Positions 47,723 through 61,900 are shown, numbered from the stretch's first letter. The stretch is DNA of 64,000 bases from Colletotrichum lupini (GCF_023278565.1 NC_064673.1:992001-1056000); one strand, 5' to 3'. Notes: generated from the letters alone by a model not told the origin. Made by a program: numbers and translations.

Positions 47723-50700
47723 ATGGCCAACTCAACCTCCGACGGCTGTTCCCTCACTGCCGACGATGCTTTTGGACCAATCGTCCAGCACTGTCGCGAC
47801 GGTTTCGACTTTACTCTGACGTTTGAACAATGTCTCTTCACCATACTCCCCGCCTCGCTCCTCATTCTCATCGCGCCCCTCCGGTTCCGCCACCTCGGCA
47901 AACTCCCCTACGCCGTCAACGGCACCACGCTCTGTCTAACCAAACAGGCCGCCATCGCCCTCCTCGCCATCCTGCAACTGGTTCTCATAGGTTTGTGGGT
48001 AACGCACCATCGCAGCGACATCGTCGTCGTCGGGGGCGGGGAAGGGGCCAGCAGCAGCGGAAGCCGCCTGCGCGCCGTCTCCATCGCCGCCTCTTGCGCG
48101 TCTTTCGCGGCCACCATCATGTTTGCCGGACTCTCGTACATAGAACACGCGAAGAGCTTTAAGCCTTCGTCCATCCTGAATACATATATCCTCGTGTCCC
48201 TGGTGCTGGACGGAGCCATCCTCCGCACCATGTGGCTGTCGCACCTAAGCGTCGCCATCAGCGCCGTCTTCGCCGCGTCCTTCGCGTGCAAGGCGGCCAT
48301 CGTGATCCTCGAAGCCCAGGAGAAGACGCGATATCTCGTGCCGTCGCCATCGTCGTCGTACAGCCCCGAGGAGACCAGCGGCATCTACAGCCGCGGTCTC
48401 TTTTGGTGGCTTACGCCGCTGCTGCTGACGGGATTCCGTCGTCTCCTGAAGCCGCTGGACCTGTTCGTCCTGGACGGGTCCATGTCGGCTGTCGCGCTGA
48501 ATGAGAGGTTCTGGCTTCACTGGAACAAGTCGCCCCCGTCGAGCGTCTCGACGGCCGATAACGACCAGCCTAGTGAAGCATCACGATCGTCGCCAAGGTA
48601 CCGTCTCATCAGGACGTGCATCGTCACGCTGAAGTGGCAGTTGCTGGCAGTGGTCCTCCCCAGGCTCTTTCTGCTCGGCTTCACCATTTGCCAGCCCCTG
48701 ATCCTGAATCGGTTCCTCGACTTTTTGCAGAACCCGTCCGAGACGGCCAACTACGGCTACGGCCTCGTTGGTGCCTATGGGCTCGTGTACCTGGGCATTT
48801 CCGTCTCGTCGAGCTTCTACTGGCACGCCGCTTTCCGGTGCCTGACCATGCTCCGGGGCGTATTGGTCGCTGCCATCTATACCAAGACGACGGAGCTGCG
48901 TGTCGCTCCGGGAGACGACTCTGCGGCTGTGACTCTCATGTCGACCGATGTAAGTCATGGCAGTTTCTTTCGCCTCCCATCACCGACATCAGTACTGACT
49001 TTCGTCACCAAGGTTGAAGCTATCATTCGTGCTTGGCGCGAAATTCACGAGTTCTGGGCCAACACCATTCAAATCGCCCTCGCCACATGGATTCTCAGCA
49101 CTCACCTCGGCTATGCGGCCTCTGGTCCGATCATCGTGTCGGTCTTCGCGCTGGGTGCCACCGTATTCCTCGCCCCCTCTGCTCAAAAGTACCAGATCAT
49201 CTGGGTTGAAAAGGTTCAGAAGCGCATCGGTCTGTATCATCCTCTCTCCTGAGGAAGACAAAAGCCAAGCTGACCACCTTCAAAGGCATCACCTCGGCCA
49301 TGATAGGCCACATCAAAAGCATCAAAATGTCGGGTCTGACCCAGAAACTCTCCCAGACTCTGGCCGATCTCCGGCTCGCCGAGATGCGAGCGGCGACTCC
49401 CTTCCGCGTGATCGGCGCCGTCACGTCCGCCGTGGCCCAAGTGCCCCTGATGATCGCCCCCGTCGTGGCCTTTGCCATGTACACGACGATTGCCTCCAAA
49501 AATGGGCAAGGCCTCGACGCCACGAAGCTCTTCGCCGCGTTGTCGTTGATTATCCTGCTGGCCCAGCCGCTGTTTTGGATGTTCGAGGTCGTGCTCGACA
49601 TGAGTGCAGCTCTGGGGTGCTTCAACCGGATCGAAAAGTACTTGTGTGAACCGCCGCGGACAGAGTATCGAGATTTTCCGTCGAACTCACCCGCTAGATA
49701 CTCTGGAGGTACGAGCTCCGACGCTCAAGATGTGCGACTCCAGAATCTGGAAAGCCGCAAAGGGCAGTTATCAACAGATACCAAGTCCGGAGGCACGATC
49801 GCTATTCGCGTTAAAGGCGTGACGTTGGCGTGGAAGCCCGAAACGGTTCTCGCCGTTGAGTTAATGGATTTCGACATATCAAAGGGCCAACTCGTCATGC
49901 TCGCGGGACCTGTTGCATCCGGGAAGAGTACGCTTCTCAAAGGTCTCCTCGGTGAACTGCCACACGTCACTGGAACAGTTGCCCTATCCAGCGATCGCAT
50001 CTCTTGGTGTGAGCAGAGCCCCTGGCTCGTTGTGAGTGAACTTCCGGTCTAGGATATAACAGCCTTACTAACTGGATGTTCAGAACGACACCATTCGAAA
50101 GAACATCATCTGCTTCTCTGACCTTGACCAGAAACTTTATCAGCAAGTTCTCCAGGCGTGTGATCTTGAGAAGGACCTCGCTCAACTCGCGGATGGAGAC
50201 GAGACATTGATCGGAAGCAAAGGAATAGCTTTAAGTGGTGGCCAAAAGCAGCGTGTCGTATGTAAATCCATTAGCTGGATTCACCTCCTTCGACTAACTA
50301 GGCATAGGCACTTGCCAGAGCCATCTATTCACGCCCTCGAATCGCTCTCTTTGACGACATCTTCAGCGGGCTTGATAACCATACGGCCAGGGCAGTGTTC
50401 CAGCGCGTCTTCAGTGCCAAGAATGGAATTCTCCGATGTTGGGGAACCACGATTGTGCTTGCGACTCAGTCAGGTACCAACTTCTCAGCACTCATCACCC
50501 TTTATGATACATAATGCTGACAAGTAGGTGTAGTGAGCTTTCTATCCCAGTCAGATATGATCATCGCCTTCGAGAACGGCAAAGTAGTAGAGAAAGGAAA
50601 TTTTGAGGATTGTCGAAAGGCTGGGGGCTACGTCTCAAGTCTCATCTCTACCAATATCGAGGAACAGGACGAGAGCACCCCCGAGTCAGAAGAGCTTGCA

Positions 50701-53232
50701 GATAGGACTGCTAGTGACGCCCCGGTAGAGAAGAGCACCAAGGCGTTGAAAGACCAGGATGACAAGAGACGGCAGCTGGGAGACTGGAGCGTATACGGCT
50801 ACTACTTTGGTAGCGTTGGCGCTGCTCTCGTGGCCGTCTTGATGGTCTTGGAGGTGACGTGGGCATTCTTTTCTACGTTTCCGAGTAAGTCTCAACAACA
50901 CATTGATACGACCTCCTCGACAAAAGCATGTCTAATGTATGAGACCAGCCGTATGGTTGAAGTTCTGGACGGACTCTCAAGCAGAAAGTCCAGCGAGCCA
51001 TAATGCCTACTACCTCGGGGTGTATGCCGCTTTCCAAATCAGTGGTGTGTTGTGTTTTGCCGTACTCATCTGGTAAGATAGAGGCTTTCTCTCTTTGAGT
51101 TGAGAGGCGCCCCAAGTTGACGACTTCGTTCTTTCAGGTTTGTTCTTGTTCCTGTCGCTTCAAAGTCGGGCATCAGTCTGCACCAGCGTCTACTCAAAGC
51201 CGTCATGCAGTGAGTACCGTGCGTAAACCCCTCATACGATAGATCATGAATTCTAATGTTTCGTCAAGCGCGCCCCTGTCTCTGTTCACGAAAACAGATA
51301 CAGGATCCATCACCACCCGGTAAGCTTGCGTTCACGCCGCCCTCAATCCCATGGTATTAACACATCCTAGATTTTCACAAGACGTAGGTCTGATAGACAG
51401 AAGCCTTCCCCTGGCTCTGGTGATTTCGCTCGCAAGTAAGCCATACTGCCCCTTTTCTCTGGTCTGAAAAACATGGCGGCATTATCTAACCCGAGCATCA
51501 TCAACAGGCTTCTTCACCTGCGTCGGCAAAGCATTTCTCATAGCTTCTGCCTCATGGTACATCGCCATCAGCTTCCCCGTCCTAATCCTCATCTTCTACT
51601 ACATCCAACGCGCATACCTCCGCACCTCCCGCCAGCTCCGCCTCTTAGACCTCGAAGAAAAAGCCCCCGTCTAGTAAGTCTCCATTTCTCCCTCTCTCCT
51701 CCCCAACACCAAACCCCTAGATCCTCATCTTCCGAGTCTAGGCAATGAAAAAGAAAAAGGCTAACCAGAGCCTCTCCAAAAGCACCCACTTCCTCGAAAC
51801 CCTCTCAGGCCTGCCCACAATCCGCGCCCAAGCCCTCACGCACCCCTCCGTAACCCGCGCCCACGCCCTCATAGACCGCTCCCAACGCCCCTTTTACATC
51901 CTCCTCCTCACCCAGCAGTGGCTCACCCTCGTCCTCGACCTCGCCACCACGGCGCTCGCCCTCCTCGTCGTCGGCCTCGCCGTCCACCTCCGCGACACCG
52001 TCTCGGTCGCCCTCACGGGCGTCTCCCTCGTCCAGCTCATCTCCTTCACGGAAACGCTCAAGCTGCTCATCCAGTTCTGGACCTCGCTCGAGACCTCCAT
52101 CGGCGCGGTCGCCCGCATCAAGAACTTTGCCGAGGAGACGCCGGACGAGACCGAGGCGGACGCGCTCGGGAGGGAGGCGCTGATGATTCGGTCTGCCGCC
52201 GGAGGGCAGCAGAGCCCAGAGGCCACAATCGTCCACGGCTGGCCCTCCCGCGGCGCCATCGAGATACACAACATCGTAGCTTCGTACGAGCAGCAGCAGA
52301 CACGCCCAGAGCCCGAACCCGACAACCAAGACACCCACCCCGGGAGGACCACCACAAAAGCCCTGGACGGCATATCCCTCTCCATCCCCGCCGGCTCCAA
52401 AGTCGGCATCGTAGGCCGCACAGGAAGCGGCAAATCCTCCCTCCTCCTCGCCCTCCTGCGCCTCCTCCCCCTCTCCTCCGGCAACATCTCCATCGACGGG
52501 GTCCCCCTCGACGCCCTGCCCCTCCTGCCCTTGCGATCGGCCCTCGTCGCCATCGCCCAGGACCAATTCGTCTTGCCGGGCACGGTCCGCCAGAACCTCG
52601 ACCCGCTGGGTTTAGTATCCGATGCTGATGCCGACGCCGCCGCCGCCGAAAACATCCTCGTCTCCGCCCTGACCCGCGTCGGTCTGTGGGACACCATCCG
52701 CGAAAACGGCGGCCTCGAGGCCCAGTTCGCGGAAGAGGCGCTGAGCCACGGACAGAGACAGCTCTTCTTCCTCGCGCGGGCGGTGCTCAGAAAAGACGTC
52801 GGACGGGTCCTCCTCTTAGATGAGGCGACGAGCAGGTAAAGCACATTTCCGTTTCCTTTTCCCTTTCCCCTTTTCCTTTCCCCTTCATGCTAACCCCCTC
52901 CTCCCATATACTATTACTCATCGTTACCCATCCGCCCCTATTCTATTCCAACTCTGAGAGCCGGAACACTGACGAATACCTACCTACACAGCGTCGACGC
53001 TCACACGGAGCGCATGGTCAAGGACCTCATCCGCGACGAATTCAAACACCACACAATCATCGCCATCGCCCACAGGCTGGACACGGTCGTCGACTTTGAC
53101 CGCGTCGTGGTCCTCGACAAGGGCCGCGTCGTCGAGGTCGGGAACCCCCGGGACCTGTTGAGCCAGGGACGGGGCAAGTTCAGGGAGCTGTGGGATGCAA
53201 GTCGGCGGCAGGCTGGTGGACAAGATGAATGA
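47723..53232 (+). CDS. ABC-C (MRP-type) full transporter
   Basis: Exports substrates across a membrane using ATP; fungal ABC-C pumps handle drugs, conjugates and secondary metabolites. Thirteen exons: join(47723..48949,49013..49229,49286..50031,50084..50257,50308..50473,50528..50884,50949..51072,51138..51209,51269..51319,51371..51435,51508..51673,51783..52835,52992..53232), 1,552 residues with frame kept at all 12 introns. An N-terminal TMD0 is present. NBD1: Walker A GPVASGKST (692), LSGGQ (780), Walker B ALFDD with Asp at 805 where the catalytic Glu is normal. NBD2: GRTGSGKSS (1333), LSHGQ (1442), LLLDEATS with E1469, and an AHRLD H-loop. A degenerate NBD1 is usual in the ABC-C class. The start is the first ATG (47723); the frame upstream opens with TTG only. 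Substrate unknown. Confidence 0.95.
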
Positions 53233-53335
53233 GGAAACCTATGGTACACGATGTTGAATGCACTATGAACTGGGAGAGGACTGAATACTCGAGAATTTGT
53301 GTTGGGAATAATTTGTAACTTGATTTCCCGTCTCT

Positions 53336-54928
53336 TCAAAATATAAACGGCATCAACGGCATTTGCGCATCCTCTATCGGATCACTATCCACGTTGATAA
53401 ATCTCCCCTTTCCAGCTCTTTGCGCTACAATGTACTTCTCAATCGCCTTTGCCATGTGCGCCGCCTCACGGAACCTCTCGTGGTCCGCAATCGGTGTGTC
53501 TACGCTGATCTCATACCCATACCTCAACTTCAGCTTTGTTACTTTGCCCCATGGCCCGGTCCAGTCGATGTGGTCTCCGTCAACGTTGGCCATGAGCGCC
53601 TTGAACCACGCCCCACAGCCTGTGAGGTCGAGATACTCGAGCCCGTAGAGGAACTTGCTCAGCTTCCTCAGCAGAATGACGGCTTCGGACCAGTCATCGT
53701 CCAGGGTATGCGCGTACGCCCCCGTGCCTGAATAACTCTCGGCGCGGCCGTCAGATGAGACAATCTTGGAGAACTTTGCGTTGGGCGTCAGCGACGGCTC
53801 GGGCCAGTACGCTAGGCTCAAGTGCGTGAGCGTGGGCAGCTTCGCCGCGAGCGAGAGGAGCTGCTTCCACGATACGCCGGGCATCCCGCCGCCTTGCTGT
53901 GCGCTAGGGGCGACGGTGAGGCAGAGATGCGTGATATTGGGGAGAAGCTTCGGCGGGAGCGAGGGCGCCTCTGCTGTGTCCCAGGAATCCTGCACGGCCT
54001 CGGCGGCGCTCGCCAGCTGCTGTGGGAACAGCACGTCGGCCAACTCCCTGACGGACATGGAGTGGCCCACCGAGCCAGTCAGGTCGAGGGAGTAGACGTC
54101 GTTGTTCAGGGACACCAGGCCATCGACGTCAAGTGGCTGCTGGCCGTCGTGCGTCGCAGGAGGAATCAGAATGTTGTGCAGGTCTGTAGCGGATGCGCCG
54201 CCCTCGTACCATACGCCAACATACTTTGCCAACGAGGCCCTGACGCGGCTGGGCAGCGTGTGCAAGTAGTACTGATCGTAATCCTTATGGAGCTCCCAGT
54301 TCAGGGCCATCCTTCGGAGGACGAGATCCATCAGGCTGCCCTTGTCCGGCTCGTATGTGCCAGGCAGGCCCTCCATGGCCTGGGCGCCGCGATGGGCGGC
54401 GGTCGCGTGTGCGCGCTGGACATGGCTGGATGGTGATAACCAGCTGCGTGGAGGTGGCGGGCCTGGTGGTACTCGTCTGCCTGTGGCGTCGAATCTTGGG
54501 ACACGCCTGGGGGCCGGCGGAGGGGTCTCTGGGATCTGGAGGATCTGTCGGAGAGCGGGCGGGACGGTGGGCGTGGTCGCTGCCGATGCTGCTGCTGATG
54601 CTGTCGGGGTAGCACGGGAGGATGATCGGCGAAGATCAGCCAAAAGTTCGTTGACGCCCCTACGTTGGGTCTCTGTGTTGCAACATTGTCAGTGGCCGAA
54701 GCGACGTCACGGAAAGGAGCTCGGTGAGAGAGGAAAGGTAAGGATGGGATAGAGAGAAGAGAGGAGAGGAGGAAGGGGAGGGGCCGCGGCCCGGGGGGTG
54801 TGCGCGATGGGCGTGGGGTTGTAGTTGGACTTACGAGTAGAAGAAGAGGCTGAAGCTGAGGCACCCAATGAAGACGGTGCAGTTGACTGCGGCTTCGAGT
54901 ATAACGCTTGATGCCTTTTCTTAGTCAT
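53336..54928 (-). CDS. Conserved fungal protein, leucine-rich-repeat-like, function unknown
   Basis: Minus exons 54928-54835 and 54672-53336; 476 residues, phase 1, donor GTAAGT. Start MTKKRHQALYSKPQS. Spliced, it reads TQTQRRGVNELLADLRRS over the junction, which continues smoothly. A Ser/Ala/Pro-rich N-third is followed by ordered sequence with LRR-like spacing: LVSLNNDVYSLDLTGSVG, LLPNITHLCLTVAPS, LAAKLPTLTHLSLAYWP and LYGLEYLDLTGC. The family seems widespread in Pezizomycotina, but I can give no function. It ends 103 bases from the ABC-C gene in convergent order, so their transcripts may overlap. Confidence 0.8.
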
Positions 54929-55244
54929 GCCCGGGTGAGAGATGAATGTAAGGTAAGGAAGGGGGAAGCTGTGTGAGGAGGCTTCCGGATGGGAGGTGTA
55001 GGCGGGGGTGGAGAAGCCAGGTACGGTTGGTTTCTCGTCGTTGTCGTCGATGATGGTTGTTGTTGCAGAGCAGAGCAGAGCAAACAAGCTTCTAGCGGGC
55101 GCGGCTTTGTCTGCTATGTACTCCCTGTACTCTGGAATGTTGTTTCCGCCTTTTGCATCCGCCTTGGGGCAAGCGTCAGCAACAACGAGATGAGTCGCCA
55201 GTTGCTCAGGTCTTGTTTTCTGCTGTGAGTCACAAGGCAATCTG

Positions 55245-55269
55245 GTCAGTCAGTCAGTCAGTCAGTCAG
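55245..55269. repeat. (GTCA)6 microsatellite
   Basis: Six tandem GTCA units, upstream of the leucine-rich-repeat-like gene. Confidence 0.9.
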
Positions 55270-58200
55270 CAAGCATACACAGTAAGCTGCAGAGCGAGGT
55301 GAGAACGGCAGAGTCATTGCATCGCTTTCCCCGGTGCCAGGTGTTGCTCACCAAAGAATTGATTGATGCCCTAATTAGGTAGTAGCTTTTTTAGGATCGA
55401 ATAAGGGCCGTAGCGTGGCTTGGAAGGGGGGGGAAACGTTACAAACGTCATGCTGCAAATGGGAGAGAAGCAGCACCTAAGCACCCCTCATGCGCCTCGT
55501 TTTTGTTGTTTGTCAGCTTCCGCCAGTTGCCAACTGGATCCGCCCACAAGCGCTAATACGCTAATACGCTGCTTTCCCCTCCACTCCAGGCGTCCGGCGA
55601 CTCTCTCAGCCTGAGGTGAGTCCCAGTTTTACACGGACTTCCAAATCCCAGACTCCCAAGTGCCCTTGCTCAGTGCGCGCTGAATCACTGAATGAGTCGG
55701 GCGGCAAGGGCAGAGCACGCCAGAGCAGGACCTTTCCCCCTTGGGCCAAACGCATGGTCTGAGCGTTCGGATGTGCGAAGAAGGTGCCCCGGCCCGGACA
55801 CGGGCATGACCCGCTCTGCCGGTCGACGGCTCGGCAGGTCCTGAACAATTGACAATCCACGACCTTGTGGCTTGACCCACTTCCGATACCTCAGACCTAA
55901 AGTAAGGTACTACCTTGACTTACAGGAATGAAATTGACTCGGTCCCCCTTCCACAAAACAACAACAACCTCTACGGCCCGACTGACTGGCTTCTGGGCCC
56001 CCCCTTCGTCTCCCAATCAACTTTTATTGTCTCTGTCCATCACTTTTTACTATAGAGTAATGTGAGGAAAAGGTCCTCGCCTGGCAAACTCGACTGCCGC
56101 TAGACCTAACAGCACCTTAGAGTTTAAGACTGCGTCCGCCAGCTTTGTGTCACCCCTATCTCGTGTAATGTTTCAACAGAGAATTCCAAGAGGAGAGATT
56201 ATTGCCTAGCATCTGCCCATGGAGCATTCACTCTAATGTGGGGCGTGACTGGTGAGCAATGCATGTCATGGACGCCACCAGCACCGACGGATGGATGGCG
56301 ATACCTAGAACCATTGAACCTCGAACCATCCTCTTATCTGGGACTGGCTTATTATGGCAGTTTCGATGCAAGAAGCCGCCATATCACAACTCATCATATT
56401 CGCCAAATCCGCCCTCGTGGCTAGATAGTGTTTGTGTGACCTTCTTGGGCCTATCCAGGGCTTGAAATAGGCTGCCTGTCTTGTCTTTTCAGCTGTTGCT
56501 GTCAACGACTGTCTCGAATCAGTGACGGGTCCATATTAGGAACATCGTGGTAGCCGGGCAAAGTGGTCTCTCTTTTTGCTACGCGCCTTGAAGATCGGGT
56601 AGCCGCACAGCTGGCTCTATCGATTGACTTTCCTCACGTCATCCTATTGGGCTATCACAATCACGAGTCAGCAGCCCGTTGAAGATATCGCATCATTTTG
56701 ACCTCATCGAGGGCTAGCCCTTCCCTTAGACCCAGATGTTGGTGTACGAAGCCAGAGTTGTTATGATACCCCAGCCAGGTAAGCCACGTCAAAAGCGTGG
56801 CAGCGCTTGCCTCGACATCCAAAGGGCCCGGTAGCCGATGGATCCATGGATCTATCATTAAAGGCCCGTCCAACGTTGCATCCACAAAAGCCCTTGGCAG
56901 GCTCCTGACAGGCGGGCCTGAAACTGGCCTGCTGAACAACGTGCGTCTCGGATGCACACGGTGTTCGTCGTTGACTTTTGCCAATGGCGCGACATATTGA
57001 ATTCTGGTACTCTTGTACGCTTAAGACGTCAGGCAGGTCAGGAGCATGCTGCTAGCCCGCAGATGGAGATTTGTGGATAGTCTGGGACGGTCTCCAGGGA
57101 TGCCCGAGGGCAACCGGGGCGGGTAACCTGGGTGATCGACCGCTCCTGATCCTTTACCAATCACCCTTTTGTGTTGTGAAGGAGGCCTTCAGCGGGGAGT
57201 AAGAAGCCTTACACAACATGGTCAGGGACCCGGTCATGGAGACGAAACATGAGGTGGCGCTCGGTGGCAAAAAGGCTTGCTGACGGAGTCTTGTACGTTT
57301 GACAATTCGAGATTGACAGTCCCAATCTGGAAGGAGAAAGCGAACAAATTCGGAAATCTGTGTTCCAACATTGGCCAGATTCGACGTCAAAGGCAACGTG
57401 ATGGAAACCCTGTCCGTAAGGGGGTCATCGAGGAGGGGCTTTTCGGTAGATGCGCAGTTACAGCCCATGATGTCGTGACGATCCCGAGGCAATGGCTCCA
57501 AGGTGAATGCTCATGTGCCCCTTGTAGCCTCGTAACAACCATGGTCGTAACAACCACTATCCGATCTGCGACATGTGAGTTATCGGCCCCCAAAGATTCG
57601 CCAATGCCACCCACGACTCAACCAAATTTGGTGTCTTGAGCGATACGCTGGCGCTTTTCGGAACAAGCCTGGCACTCGAGACCGAAAGACAGCGATCGGA
57701 TCCTGAGTGTGTTATTCTGGATGTCTTCCCTAAGACTGCCAGTTCCTTTTCTCTTTTCGACTGCCATATTGTCATGATGTGGAAGCCCTTTCGGCTAAAG
57801 CCCTCTTGTGTCACCTGGAATGAATTTTGCTGCCTCGAGGGGTACAGTCCTGCAACGGCAGGGGGTATGGCATGCTCGGTAGTCACGAGGCCTAGGCTCC
57901 AGGTCACAGAGCATTTCCTGTCGTTGGAATGGCGCAAAGAAACCTAGGCCGGTAGTCTCACGGCGCCTTGGCCAACCCGCTCTTTCGACTAGGAGCTTAC
58001 GCTTGCCGGGTTGACCTTGCGCGAGAGACGAGTTCCGCGAAGACAGCGAGAACATCGGAAAGTGAGCATCGAGGGGTTGGAGCTGACGAGATTGCTCGTC
58101 GTAGAACAAGAGCTGGAAATTTCTTTCTTGACCGCCTTTTTGATAATTTCGCGAGGCAACCAGCATACCGGGTCCTTCTGTCGCAATCCGTAGAGAGACG

Positions 58201-58910
58201 GGGGTGGCTCATTATAAGCCAAGTCAAGACCCTAGATGCCCGCATCGAATGAGACGAGAAGTGATAGGCCGCTGTCACGTAGTCACTCCTTTCAGGTTTT
58301 GTTCCACCTTGTCTTCTCCCGCCTCTGTACAGGTCTCGTACATATCCAGGCAAGAAAGCCTGCTGATAGAAGCCTCATTGGAAATGCACACCCTGTCGAG
58401 TCTGCGGTGCGTACGCCACATATAGCGGGAGATTTCTGCGGGACCGGGGAGCAGAGCCATAACCTTTTGATAGCTCTCTCTACATACTTGCTTCTTTGTT
58501 ACCGAGTGTCCGATGATGAAAAGGACCCGGTCCCTCACAGTCGCCGTAGCTGCTGTCACATTGTCGAAGTGGTCCGTGTATACTTATTGCTTTGCAAGGG
58601 TTGATGGCCGGATATGTAAGAGAGACGATCCGTTTGGCTCTCCTGTCGTCCTGTAGGCCGCCCTGCGAGACATTCCTGGGATGTTGGGCCGGGAAGAAGT
58701 AGGGTTGATACCAGCAGCAGGACGCCTGACCCGAATAGTCAGCGATAGATTGTGATCCGGAGGCATAGCTTATCCCAAGATAACTTGGCAATAATGACAC
58801 CGAAAGAGAGAACATGTGGCAAGCCGTCGTATGGTACCAGAAAGGCCCTAGAGGTACAAAGTAGTACATGGGGCGGGTTCGGGACACGGTCCGGTTAATA
58901 ATCATGCTGT

Positions 58911-58931
58911 ATGGCCATGGCCATGGCCATG
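58911..58931. repeat. CCATGG palindrome tandem
   Basis: Overlapping ATGGCC units forming alternating palindromes, in gene-poor DNA. Confidence 0.85.
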
Positions 58932-61900
58932 ACCCGGACTCTCAATAGACATGCTGTATGGGTAGCTGCTCTTGTCGAAAGTATGAAGACATAGTCCTCG
59001 TTTTGAGATATCTGCTGGCTGGTGAGTCACATAGCTGTGATATCTGTATGTTGGAGTTGATGGCCGGCTTAGGCTACGAAAGTGTTGGAAAATGGAGCGA
59101 CACCAGTCGCATTGATTCAACTTGTCTGAAATCTGACGAAGACATGGTACCAGACCTGTTCTAGGTTCTGAACGGCACAGTTGCCATGGTTTGCGTTTTT
59201 GCGGCCTCCAAGGGGTGGGTGTTTGTCCAGCAAAAACAATGTTTCCGGACAAGTATCAGTGCAGAAGGAGGCTTGAGAGATTCGTGCACAAGGTACTCAG
59301 ACTGGTGTAGCAAGGCAAGAGCCAGAAAAAGGCCAGAAACACGAAACGAAGGGAGAAGAGAGGGCCGATGGAGGCGCGATGCCGCATGGCTAAGGAGTAA
59401 ATGTGCCTTTCAAGAGTCGGTGAAAGAGCCTCCGGGAGGTAGTGCCAGCGAGAGATGCAGCGAGGCAAAGGAGAGCCAAGGGATCGGATGAGGCCCAGAA
59501 ACAGATTCAGCGGTAGCCACGGCAAGCAGATATCTCGTTGAGCTTTTCTGTAAGGTTAGGTGAAGAAGACGATGTCTGAGAGCTTGGGGGAACTTGCAAG
59601 TCAAGGAGCAGAGTTTAGATGTATGTACCAAGGGCGTGGGTGTGAGTACCTACCTGCCTTTACCTCATAGGGCCGGAGGCACAGGAAGGCACAGTGTGCG
59701 AGCAGTATAGTACTTCAAGGTAAGTAGGTAGGAAGCAGCTCGTTCCGGCAGGCAGCCTGCGTCAGGTCTACCGGGCTTAGTCAATGTTGGTCGGCGACTC
59801 GGCGTACCGGAGATCAAAGAGTAAGGTACGGGTAGAGGTCGTAGACAATGGAAGCCCAATGCCACCTCAGCATTGTGTCGTACCACATATTATATTACCT
59901 TACATATTGCAGTTGTGAAGATGAAGACTAGGTAGGTAGGTATGGGGTACCTTAGGTAAGGTAGGCGTGTGTAGGTCGATGATATGCAGGCTCGGCCGTG
60001 TAAATGAGGCACTCTCCCGCTAGCCAATTGGAAGACCCACTTGACTATCGGTACATTCACCTGAGGGCTCCACTTCTACACCGTACCGTGTGAGAGCCTT
60101 CCTTTCCAGTACTGTCAGCTCCATCCCAATTCTCGCCATCATTTCTCACCTCATCACCAACCCCAGACAGTGCAAGCTCTCTTGACCACCTTGGTCAACG
60201 ACTGGTCCTCGACCACGCCCGCCGGCCACACCACACCGCATGTACCTACATGTTTGTTTCCTCCTTTGCTCGAGGGGCTTGAAATGCATGGCTCCTTGCT
60301 GACCACTGTACAGCATTTCATTGATTGCTCGAGCTATGGCACTCATCATCTCCAACAAGGCACCTAGGAGCAAATTAACGTCGTCCCCCTGAACGAGGAA
60401 AGCATTCATAATACTCCGTACCGACAGCTGCTTTGTGCATACGTATCGGTACCTAGGTATCTGGGCCTGCTCGTCAAGCCGAAAGCAAGAAACCTATGGA
60501 TAGACGACAATGCAATATTTATGCCGCCCTCAGCTCGTTCCACTCGCCTCTCAGACGATGGATCGCTCGCCAGCCCTGTATTCGATTCATTCCAACCCCC
60601 AAATGTTCAACTTGTGCGTTTGTTGTAGCCTCTAGATACGGGGTCTGATCCTATCCAGGTCGAATGCTTGACAAAGTTGCGACATAGCCTGGATGCCCCA
60701 AAGGCGCATCGCATCAATCCGCAGACGCACACCAACGACGTCTAGACACCATTCTTGGAACAGAGTCTTGCATCCCGCCTAGCCTCTAATTGCAGTATAT
60801 TCTATTCCCGCGATTCTCCAAATTTTCCGGCACTTCCTTGTGTCACCACCCTCGCCGAAACCCCTGTTATGGCCTTGTACATGCCAGACCATTAGCAACA
60901 ACAACAGCAACATCTTTCTTTACTGCAACAAGTCCGCCGTCAAATCTTCTGCTACTCAGCCGGTGTCTGCCCATCACTGAGAGGACCCTGGTGTCCGTGA
61001 TACGTCACATCACACAAGATCTGATCTCTGGAAGCAGGCAAAGGAAGAAACATGGGGAAATGGTGCCTTTCATACTTCCATCTCGCAGGCGACGACGAAG
61101 AATCCGGCACATGCTGCTGGAGAATTAAGCTACACTCAATTCGGGGGGGGCTGCATTATGATTTACATGTCGATGACATGCTGCTGGACACGACAGAGCA
61201 ATCGTCAGCGCCCCCTCACACATCTGCCGTCCCGTCGGTAGTAGCAACAGCAGTAGCAGTAGAAGCGGCAGCAGCGGCGACGGCGTTGAAACGAGCCAAA
61301 GAAACGGCCACACTCAAATTCGAGCGGCCCGATCCGACGTGACTGGATCATCCTCGACCAGCTACTTACTAATTAGCCTCGACCATCAGCTTTCGTTTGG
61401 TCAAGCTTCGTCTCACGAGTGCTGGCCGTGGCTCTGGCCGTGTACAGCAAAGTGTCCAACATGCAAACCCTGCCCTGCTGGACTGATTCTCCCTCCAGCG
61501 GATATCAGGCCATAAGTCAACCGGCCAGTCCGGTGGCCCAAAAAGACCCGGAAATCAGACTTCTGAAACAATGAAGTTGGTTCCATGCCTCATGTATGGT
61601 GGCGCGCGCATCAGGTACAATTGTCTAGATCTTTCTGGACTAGTCAGCGGGAACCTGCACAAACGACTTGGTCAGCTAACGCATTGGCCTAAATTGAGTC
61701 TGCACTTTTGAACACGAGGTGCAGAGCCTATCTTCCCGACACTAGAATTGACGACCTCAGGCAAAAGATTGGCCGGTCCGTACCATCTTTGGGTCAGTTT
61801 GGAATTAGCAATGCCTGCTTTTCTCCCATTCTCGGGTATTGCGACATCCCATTGGATCCTCACGAAGAGGCACGGCTCAAGTTTGTTCTAATCCTGCATT

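Noticed and set aside
51121..51209. Possible frameshift in the short ABC-C exon around VASKSGISLHQRLL
   Set aside because: Careful placement of the acceptor at 51137 gives a 72-nt exon in frame with both neighbours, so the gene is intact.
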